Source: an uncultured Prevotellaceae bacterium
GTDB taxonomy: Bacteria > Bacteroidota > Bacteroidia > Bacteroidales > Bacteroidaceae
Length of the DNA stretch: 14,549 nt
Assembly (NCBI GenBank): GCA_946624335.1
Contig: CAMOSA010000044.1
Coordinates: forward strand, 1-14,549
Direction of reading: 5' to 3'
Shown: positions 1 through 4,002 of the stretch, in pieces
Numbering within the stretch: position 1 is the stretch's first letter
Layout of the letters: each line of letters starts with the position of its first letter
Notes under the pieces: generated by a model
The model's input: the letters and a program-made list of their open reading frames with translations, nothing else
What the model was told of the DNA's origin: nothing
The model's database searches: none
Program-made: the position numbers and the translations under genes

Positions 1-46
1 ACAGCAGCGCGGCGGCGAGGTAGTGGGGGAGGGTGAGGTTGCGCAT
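1..46 (-). CDS. 5' end of an unidentified minus-strand protein (partial)
   Basis: An ATG on the minus strand (bases 46-44) opens a frame that reads MRNLTLPHYLAAALL before the window ends. That is 15 codons, starting polar and turning hydrophobic, which would fit a signal peptide or a first membrane helix. It lies downstream of the flippase-like gene on the same strand, about 150 bp away across the tandem repeat. The frame stays open upstream of this ATG, so the true start could lie further up. There is too little sequence to name a family, and the call rests only on the open frame, the start codon and the hydrophobic residues. Confidence 0.3.
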   Translation of the reverse strand, partial: MRNLTLPHYLAAALL

Positions 47-92
47 GGGCAGGATGGGATGAGGGGGTGGAACGGTGGGTTGATGGGGTGAC

Positions 93-230
93 TTGTCGCT
101 GACCCCTAAGGGTATTGTCGATATCCCCTAAGGGTATTGTCGATATCCCCTAAGGGTTTTGTCGATATCCCCTAAGGGTATTGTCGATATCCCCTAAGGG
201 TATTGTCGATATCCCCTAAGGGTATTGTCG
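93..230. repeat. 22-bp tandem repeat array with CCCT-A-AGGG cores
   Basis: Six copies of the core CCCCTAAGGG start at 103, 125, 147, 169, 191 and 213, an exact 22-bp period. Each core is followed by TATTGTCGATAT, so units are contiguous with no spacers. The third unit carries one substitution (A to T at 158), and the outer edges decay into TTGTCGCTGA on the left and TTGTCGCTGTCG on the right. Every unit holds two short palindromes: CCCT-A-AGGG, and GATATC across the unit junction. The array overlaps the 3' end of the minus-strand flippase-like gene. The near-identity of the units suggests recent expansion by slippage or unequal exchange. The function is unknown. Confidence 0.95.
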
Positions 231-1276
231 CTGTCGCTTAGGTGACTTGTTGATGTCAGCTGGGTGGCTTGCGCTTCGTTCGGAGGTGATGCTTTGATTT
301 TGATGAGGAGTATGCCGAGGGCGGTGAAGAAGAGTTCACGCACGCGGACGATGATGGAGATGAACAGACCTGTGCCGCCAGTGAGGCCGAGCTGGGCCGT
401 GGACATGGCAAAGCCGCCCTCACGCCCTCCGAGCTGCAAGGGTATGAAAAAGAGTAGGTTGGCGAACAGCGATGTGAAGGCGAGGATGAGCAGGCTATGC
501 ACGAAGCCCATCCATCCGCCGTCGACGCCGAGCAGCAGGAGGACGAAGAAGATCTCGAGCGACTGTAGGATGCGCCCGACGTACTCGAGCATGAGCGTGG
601 CATAGAACGAGCTACGGCTCTGGGCGTGCAGCTGGGCGATCTGGCGGTCGATGTTGCTGAGGCCCTCGGCGTGCTCGACGGCGAAACGGCGGGCACGGCG
701 GCGCAGACCGGGGACGTGGCCTGCCAGGCGGATGGCGCCCACCACCATGCCGTTGCGGTAGCCGCGCAGGAAGAGGTAGATGCCGGCGGCGCAGAAGAGG
801 GCCGTCAGGCTGAGGACCGTGGCCATGAGGCCGTCGAGGGGCATGAACAGGAGCCAGAGGGCAATGGCGGTGACCCAATACCAGAAGTGGGAGAAGATGT
901 GCATCATGGCGAAGAGGACGACGCTCGAGGTGGCGCGCTGGCGGCCCACGTAAGGCGCGAGCTCCATGATACGGTATGGCTCGCCTCCGAGCAGGCCGAC
1001 GGGCGTGGCATAGTTGAGCGCGAAGCCAGAGACGGTGAGTTTGAGCAGTCGCATGAAGGAGATGCCGACGGGGCCGCTCTCGCCGAGAATGATGCGCCAC
1101 GACAGCGTGTTCATCGCGTAGAGGACGACCCACAGCACGACGATGGCGACGAGCCAATAGCCTGTCTGGCAGAGGCTTTGCCACAGCAAGTCCCAGCTGA
1201 CATCGAAGGTGACGGCCATGATGATGACGGCGGCCAGCCCGATGATGAAAAAGAGGTTTCTGATGCCCGATTTCAT
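194..1276 (-). CDS. Flippase-like integral membrane protein (lysylphosphatidylglycerol synthase TM / UPF0104 family)
   Basis: This encodes a 360-residue polytopic membrane protein. By eye there are about seven or eight hydrophobic segments, including residues 7-23, 41-56, 117-145, 152-170, 228-251, 261-281 and 303-326. Two motifs are typical of the LPG_synthase_TM/YbhN-like family: ATPVGLLGGEP at 90-100 and a second conserved loop PLQLGGREGG at 279-288. Family members move lipid-linked substrates across the membrane or form the membrane part of MprF; no soluble synthase domain is present here, so the substrate is unknown. I chose the ATG at 1276 because the ATG at 1300 lies just upstream of the candidate -7 promoter element (1296-1289) and so would not be transcribed from that promoter. 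Residues 350-360 (DNTLRGYRQYP) and the stop are read from the tandem repeat. It is a divergent neighbour of the lipoprotein gene. Confidence 0.8.
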   Translation of the reverse strand: MKSGIRNLFFIIGLAAVIIMAVTFDVSWDLLWQSLCQTGYWLVAIVVLWVVLYAMNTLSWRIILGESGPVGISFMRLLKLTVSGFALNYATPVGLLGGEPYRIMELAPYVGRQRATSSVVLFAMMHIFSHFWYWVTAIALWLLFMPLDGLMATVLSLTALFCAAGIYLFLRGYRNGMVVGAIRLAGHVPGLRRRARRFAVEHAEGLSNIDRQIAQLHAQSRSSFYATLMLEYVGRILQSLEIFFVLLLLGVDGGWMGFVHSLLILAFTSLFANLLFFIPLQLGGREGGFAMSTAQLGLTGGTGLFISIIVRVRELFFTALGILLIKIKASPPNEAQATQLTSTSHLSDSDNTLRGYRQYP

Positions 1277-1288
1277 GTGATTGCGGTG

Positions 1289-1319
1289 CAAAGATAGCAT
1301 AAAAAGCTAAGACTTCACA
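1289..1319 (-). promoter_or_regulatory. Candidate promoter for the flippase-like gene
   Basis: On the minus strand, TATCTTTG (1296-1289) matches the Bacteroidetes -7 consensus TAnnTTTG exactly and is followed by C, as in the other promoters of this window. TGTG (1319-1316) sits 19 bp upstream and matches three of four bases of the TTTG -33 box. The distance to the ATG at 1276 is about 12 nt, so the mRNA leader would be very short. This placement also argues against the in-frame ATG at 1300. Confidence 0.65.
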
Positions 1320-1342
1320 CATTTTAGCATAAAAGATGTCGG

Positions 1343-1369
1343 TTGATTCTGTGTTTTGTCGTACTTTTG
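1343..1369 (+). promoter_or_regulatory. Candidate promoter for the lipoprotein gene
   Basis: TACTTTTG (1362-1369) fits TAnnTTTG exactly and lies about 55 nt upstream of the lipoprotein ATG at 1424. The upstream box is weak: the nearest TTG is at 1343-1345, only 16 bp away instead of the usual 19-20. The -7 match is convincing and the -33 match is not. It faces away from the flippase-gene promoter, about 65 bp distant. Confidence 0.5.
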
Positions 1370-1423
1370 CCCTCGCGAACGATATCGTCGCCATGTTTTA
1401 CCTTTAAAAAAGAAAAAGAACGA

Positions 1424-1975
1424 ATGAAAAAGATCATGATCCTCGCTCTCGCCGCTGTGGCGATGAGCTTTGCTGCTTGTGGCGGCCAGACGCGTAATAC
1501 CGCCGAGCTCGACAGCCTCAGCGTCTCGACGTCTGCCGAGGCTTCTCCCACCGAGCAGGCGACAGCCGTCATCAACCTGCTTCAGGAACAGCTGCAGCAG
1601 GCCGATCCCGACCAGGTGAAGGCCATCAGCGAGCAGATTGCCCAGCAGGTGGCTAAGTTCGTCGCTGCCGGCGATCAGGCCGCCGCCGATAAGTATGCCG
1701 AGACAATCGGCAACTTCATCTCGGAGAACGTGGTGAAGCTGCAGCAGGCCGGCGTGCTGTCATCGCTGTCTGAGGCGCTCTCCTCCGTGCAGGGTATCCC
1801 GGCCGGCATCGCCGACGTCGTCAACGACGCCACGGTGAAGGGCGACACTGCCGTCGCCGCCGTCAAGGACGCTATCGAGGCTACGCCCGAGGCTGTCAAG
1901 GAGGCTGTCAAGGAGCAGGCAGGCAAGACCATCGACGAGGCCGCCAAGGCTGCCAAGGAGCAGCTGGGCCTCTGA
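1424..1975 (+). CDS. Small alanine-rich helical lipoprotein, function unknown
   Basis: This encodes a 183-residue predicted lipoprotein. The N-terminus MKKIMILALAAVAMSFAAC is a signal peptide ending in a lipobox-like FAAC with Cys19 as the lipidation site; Phe at the -3 position is slightly unusual. The mature part starts with a polar Ser/Thr linker and then runs as Ala/Gln/Glu/Lys-rich amphipathic helices. The C-terminal 30 residues use repeated EAVKEAVKEQ-like and EAAKAAKEQ-like steps, resembling apolipoprotein or LEA-type helices. No catalytic motif is visible. I chose the ATG at 1424 because it begins the signal peptide; an in-frame ATG at 1343 lies upstream of the -7 promoter element. 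The gene has its own candidate promoter and a strong terminator, so it looks like a single-gene unit. The family was not recognised, and only the envelope location is inferred. Confidence 0.8.
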   Translation: MKKIMILALAAVAMSFAACGGQTRNTAELDSLSVSTSAEASPTEQATAVINLLQEQLQQADPDQVKAISEQIAQQVAKFVAAGDQAAADKYAETIGNFISENVVKLQQAGVLSSLSEALSSVQGIPAGIADVVNDATVKGDTAVAAVKDAIEATPEAVKEAVKEQAGKTIDEAAKAAKEQLGL

Positions 1976-2047
1976 TTCCTCACGCGCGCGTTCCTTATAT
2001 ATAATATTAAAGGCGTATACCGCCCCTGAACGCGCAGCAGCGTGCCA

Positions 2048-2074
2048 GCCCGGGGCCTTGCCCCGGGCATTTTT
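2048..2074 (+). terminator. Intrinsic terminator after the lipoprotein gene
   Basis: A perfect 9-bp GC stem (GCCCGGGGC at 2048-2056, GCCCCGGGC at 2060-2068) with a CTT loop is followed by A and TTTTT (2070-2074). It lies 73 nt after the lipoprotein stop and separates that gene from the DUF3467 promoter. It is the only hairpin in the window with a proper U-tract directly behind it. Confidence 0.92.
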
Positions 2075-2114
2075 CCACCGTGAATCTCGCCCTGTAAGGT
2101 CAAAGGTGATGCGA

Positions 2115-2130
2115 CAGGCGAACGCGCCTG
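2115..2130. other. 6-bp hairpin between terminator and DUF3467 promoter
   Basis: CAGGCG (2115-2120) and CGCCTG (2125-2130) form a perfect stem with loop AACG. A T-run (2147-2152) follows only 16 nt later, too far for a standard terminator. It lies about 34 bp upstream of the -33 box of the next promoter, so it could be a back-up termination structure or a protein site. It may also be chance. Confidence 0.4.
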
Positions 2131-2163
2131 ACGAGGACTGATTAAGTTTTTTCCCGCTTTTGC

Positions 2164-2194
2164 TTTGCTCAATGAAATAAATGTGCTATCTTTG
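2164..2194 (+). promoter_or_regulatory. Promoter of the DUF3467 gene (TTTG-N19-TATCTTTG)
   Basis: TTTG at 2164-2167 and TATCTTTG at 2187-2194 are separated by exactly 19 bp, a full match to the Bacteroidetes housekeeping promoter. Transcription should start a few bases after 2194, giving a leader of about 60 nt that is A/T-rich and has no Shine-Dalgarno before the ATG at 2261. Confidence 0.9.
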
Positions 2195-2260
2195 CAGTCG
2201 CTTAAGGCAACGACAGCATAAGACAGGCAATAAACATTATAACCTATATATATAATAGCA

Positions 2261-2578
2261 ATGGCAAATAACAACGAACAGCAGAAACCTGGACAGGTGC
2301 AGGTCAATATGACACCTGAAGTAGAAAAGGGCGTGTACTCGAACCTTACGATCATGGGCTTCACGCCGACGGAATTCATCATGGACTTCGTGTTCCACCA
2401 TCCGGGCATGCCTCGTGCCAATGTCCAGAGCCGCGTCGTCATGTCTCCCGTGCAGGCCAAACGGCTGATGCGACTGCTCGAACAGAACATGGCTAACTTC
2501 GAAAAGGCCAATGGCGTCATCGCATTGCCCGAAGATGTGCAACCTAAGGGCCCGATTTCACCCTTTAAGGTGAACTGA
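2261..2578 (+). CDS. DUF3467 family protein
   Basis: This encodes a 105-residue soluble protein with no signal peptide. After a Gln/Asn-rich start, the core reads PEVEKGVYSNLTIMGFTPTEF, with an FVFHHPG step and an RVVMSPVQAKRLMRLL helix; I recognise this as the DUF3467 family. The pattern YSN, FIMDF and the MSP-x-QAKRL helix is characteristic, and the family has no established biochemical role. As I remember it, this gene sits between rpoC and rpsL in other Bacteroidales, so its place before rpsL is familiar, but rpoC is not upstream here. It has its own promoter and is followed by a stem-loop and the rpsL promoter. A link to transcription or translation is guilt by association only. Confidence 0.85.
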   Translation: MANNNEQQKPGQVQVNMTPEVEKGVYSNLTIMGFTPTEFIMDFVFHHPGMPRANVQSRVVMSPVQAKRLMRLLEQNMANFEKANGVIALPEDVQPKGPISPFKVN

Positions 2579-2623
2579 TTTAGTTAAAAATACTTAAATA
2601 TCGGCCTTTTTCGGCCTCTTTGG

Positions 2624-2656
2624 TGCCCTCGGAGCAAAAATGTGGCTCCGAGGGCA
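2624..2656 (+). terminator. 12-bp stem-loop between DUF3467 and the rpsL promoter (possible terminator)
   Basis: TGCCCTCGGAGC (2624-2635) and GCTCCGAGGGCA (2645-2656) form a perfect 12-bp stem with a 9-nt loop (AAAAATGTG). It starts 45 nt after the DUF3467 stop, where a terminator would be expected. However, the 3' side reads TTGTTAT instead of a U-run, and neither strand has a clean U-tract. The last base of the stem directly abuts the TTG of the rpsL promoter's -33 box. It could be a weak terminator, an mRNA 3'-end stabiliser or a regulatory site. Confidence 0.55.
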
Positions 2657-2686
2657 TTGTTATATGGCTGATTTTACGTACCTTTG
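2657..2686 (+). promoter_or_regulatory. Main promoter of the str-S10-spc operon (TTG-N19-TACCTTTG)
   Basis: TTG at 2657-2659 and TACCTTTG at 2679-2686 are 19 bp apart, a full match to the Bacteroidetes consensus. It is the only clear promoter seen upstream of rpsL, and no exact TAnnTTTG match was found by eye in the later spacers. It probably drives the whole ribosomal-protein transcript. The leader to the rpsL ATG is about 78 nt. Confidence 0.88.
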
Positions 2687-2696
2687 CAGCCCGAAT

Positions 2697-2711
2697 GGGC
2701 ATAGTATGCCC
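2697..2711. promoter_or_regulatory. 15-nt palindrome at the 5' end of the rpsL leader
   Basis: GGGCATA-G-TATGCCC is a perfect inverted repeat that starts 10 bp after the -7 element, so it lies almost at the 5' end of the predicted mRNA. As RNA it can fold as a 6-bp hairpin with a 3-nt loop; as DNA it could be an operator. Either role fits a control point for the ribosomal operon, but nothing in the sequence decides between them. Confidence 0.55.
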
Positions 2712-2769
2712 GTTTCCGTCGTACTTAGACTCAAAAATATACAATAATAAATCATTAAAAACAAACAAC

Positions 2770-3153
2770 ATGCCTACAATTCAACAACTTGTGCGGAAAG
2801 GCCGCAAGGTGCTCGTTGACAAGAGCAAGAGCCCCGCTCTGGACTGCTGTCCTCAGCGTCGTGGTGTCTGCGTCCGTGTCTATACGACCACGCCTAAGAA
2901 GCCTAACTCCGCCATGCGTAAGGTAGCTCGTGTGCGCCTTACCAACACCAAGGAAGTCAACAGCTACATCCCCGGAGAGGGTCACAACCTGCAGGAGCAC
3001 TCCATCGTGCTGGTCCGCGGCGGCCGTGTGAAGGATCTCCCCGGCGTACGTTACCACATCGTCCGTGGCACGCTCGACACCGCCGGCGTCGCTAACCGCA
3101 CCCAGCGTCGCTCGAAGTATGGAGCCAAGCGTCCGAAGGCAGCTAAGAAGTAA
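2770..3153 (+). CDS. rpsL: 30S ribosomal protein S12 (uS12)
   Basis: S12 sits at the 30S decoding centre and helps monitor codon-anticodon pairing. The 127-residue product carries the invariant TTTPKKPNSA (40-48) and GGRVKDLPGVRYH (84-96) signatures. Both streptomycin-relevant regions look wild type (Lys43/Lys44 and Lys88). Asp89, the residue thiomethylated by RimO in many bacteria, is present. I chose the ATG at 2770 by alignment with the family start (MPTIQQLVRKGR); the frame continues upstream but those residues do not look like S12. It is the first gene of the operon, behind the promoter at 2657-2686, with an A/T-rich leader lacking a Shine-Dalgarno. A long 233-nt spacer follows. Confidence 0.98.
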   Translation: MPTIQQLVRKGRKVLVDKSKSPALDCCPQRRGVCVRVYTTTPKKPNSAMRKVARVRLTNTKEVNSYIPGEGHNLQEHSIVLVRGGRVKDLPGVRYHIVRGTLDTAGVANRTQRRSKYGAKRPKAAKK

Positions 3154-3161
3154 AGACTGCT

Positions 3162-3193
3162 GAAGATTTGAGGATTTGAAGATTTGAGGATTG
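3162..3193 (+). repeat. Short tandem repeat in the rpsL-rpsG spacer (16 bp x 2; 8 bp x 4)
   Basis: GAAGATTTGAGGATTT (3162-3177) is followed by a copy differing only in its last base (3178-3193). At finer scale it is four octamers of the form GA(A/G)GATT(T/G). It starts 8 nt after the rpsL stop. The rest of the spacer to 3386 is A/T-rich, with no tRNA, no exact TAnnTTTG promoter and one small hairpin near its end. Confidence 0.9.
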
Positions 3194-3314
3194 ACAGTCG
3201 CGAAGACTGGAGCTGGAAATAGCTGGCAAATCATTAAATATAGAATTCGATAAATCGTCATTTTAGAAAATCGTTTTGTGTTGTAGAAACGCGGTTGAGT
3301 AAATGCGGCACTAC

Positions 3315-3329
3315 CCCTCGCGACGAGGG
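3315..3329 (+). other. Small GC hairpin upstream of rpsG
   Basis: CCCTCG (3315-3320) and CGAGGG (3324-3329) can form a 6-bp stem with loop CGA, 57 nt before the rpsG ATG. It is the only GC-rich structured patch in the A/T-rich 233-nt spacer. In E. coli the rpsL-rpsG spacer holds the S7 autoregulatory site, so this is a natural candidate for a similar element, but no sequence similarity to it is claimed. Confidence 0.4.
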
Positions 3330-3386
3330 CGGCGGCGTTGAAGAACAGACGAATACAGCCAAACAAACATTAAATCACACAAAACA

Positions 3387-3863
3387 ATGCGTAAAGCAAA
3401 ACCAAAGAAACGTTTAGTCCTTCCCGATCCCGTGTATGGCGACGTGAAGGTCTCGAAGTTCGTCAATCACTTGATGTATGACGGCAAGAAGAGCATCTCG
3501 TATCGTATCTTCTATGATGCTCTCGAAATTGTGAAGAACAAGATGCAGAGCGAGGAGAAGCCTGCGCTCGAGATCTGGAAGGAGGCCCTGCAGAAGGTCA
3601 CGCCCCAGGTGGAAGTCAAGAGCCGCCGCATCGGTGGCGCCACGTTCCAGGTGCCCACCGAGATCCGCCCCTCCCGCAAGGAGAGCGTATCGATGAAGAA
3701 CCTCATCCAATTCGCTCGCAAGCGTGGCGGCAAGACCATGGCCGACAAGCTCGCTGCTGAGATCATGGATGCCTACAACGAACAGGGCGGCGCCTTCAAG
3801 CGCAAGGAAGACATGCACCGCATGGCTGAGGCCAACCGAGCATTCGCTCACTTCCGCTTCTGA
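3387..3863 (+). CDS. rpsG: 30S ribosomal protein S7 (uS7)
   Basis: S7 is a primary 16S rRNA binder that nucleates assembly of the 30S head and contacts the E-site tRNA. The 158-residue product is close to the usual 156-158. It shows the expected core: MRKAKPKKR basic start, SKFVNHLMYDGKKS (23-36), EVKSRRIGGATFQVP (76-90) and the C-terminal DMHRMAEANRAFAHFRF helix. The start at 3387 begins directly at the conserved Met-Arg-Lys and follows the A/T-rich leader TAAATCACACAAAACA, with no Shine-Dalgarno. S7 is the classic autogenous repressor of the str operon in E. coli; the long structured spacers on both sides leave room for such control here. Confidence 0.98.
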   Translation: MRKAKPKKRLVLPDPVYGDVKVSKFVNHLMYDGKKSISYRIFYDALEIVKNKMQSEEKPALEIWKEALQKVTPQVEVKSRRIGGATFQVPTEIRPSRKESVSMKNLIQFARKRGGKTMADKLAAEIMDAYNEQGGAFKRKEDMHRMAEANRAFAHFRF

Positions 3864-4002
3864 TCATTCACAAAGCGCAATTCATCATACACAATGAAGA
3901 AACAGTAGTTCATGGTTCGGCTTCATAAGCGCGGCGCCGATATATAAATAGGAACGCGCCTGCTATTATGGATCATGAATTATGAATGACGAATTAAACA
4001 AT

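Noticed and set aside
93..230. The repeat array as a CRISPR
   Set aside because: Units are contiguous with no unique spacers, the 22-bp period is too short, and no cas gene is near.
93..230. The repeat array as iterons of a replication origin
   Set aside because: No replication initiator gene, DnaA boxes or A/T-rich unwinding stretch is seen beside it, and the units overlap a coding sequence.
1298..1300. Upstream ATG for the flippase-like gene
   Set aside because: It lies just upstream of the TATCTTTG promoter element, so it would not be in the mRNA made from that promoter.
612..1394. Open frames overlapping the flippase-like gene (plus 626-1297, minus 612-1394)
   Set aside because: Their products are acidic or His/Arg/Pro-rich strings typical of shadow frames in GC-rich genes, while the flippase frame shows family motifs and membrane helices.
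1675..2520. Minus-strand open frame across the lipoprotein, terminator and DUF3467 region
   Set aside because: It crosses an intrinsic terminator and two promoters and encodes nothing recognisable.
3154..3386. A tRNA or small RNA gene in the rpsL-rpsG spacer
   Set aside because: No cloverleaf, no CCA end and no terminator with a U-tract were seen.
3982..4002. Upstream start for fusA (MNDELNN extension)
   Set aside because: The extension comes from a low-complexity spacer word, whereas the EF-G family begins at the MAKxDLHLTRNIG step at 4003.
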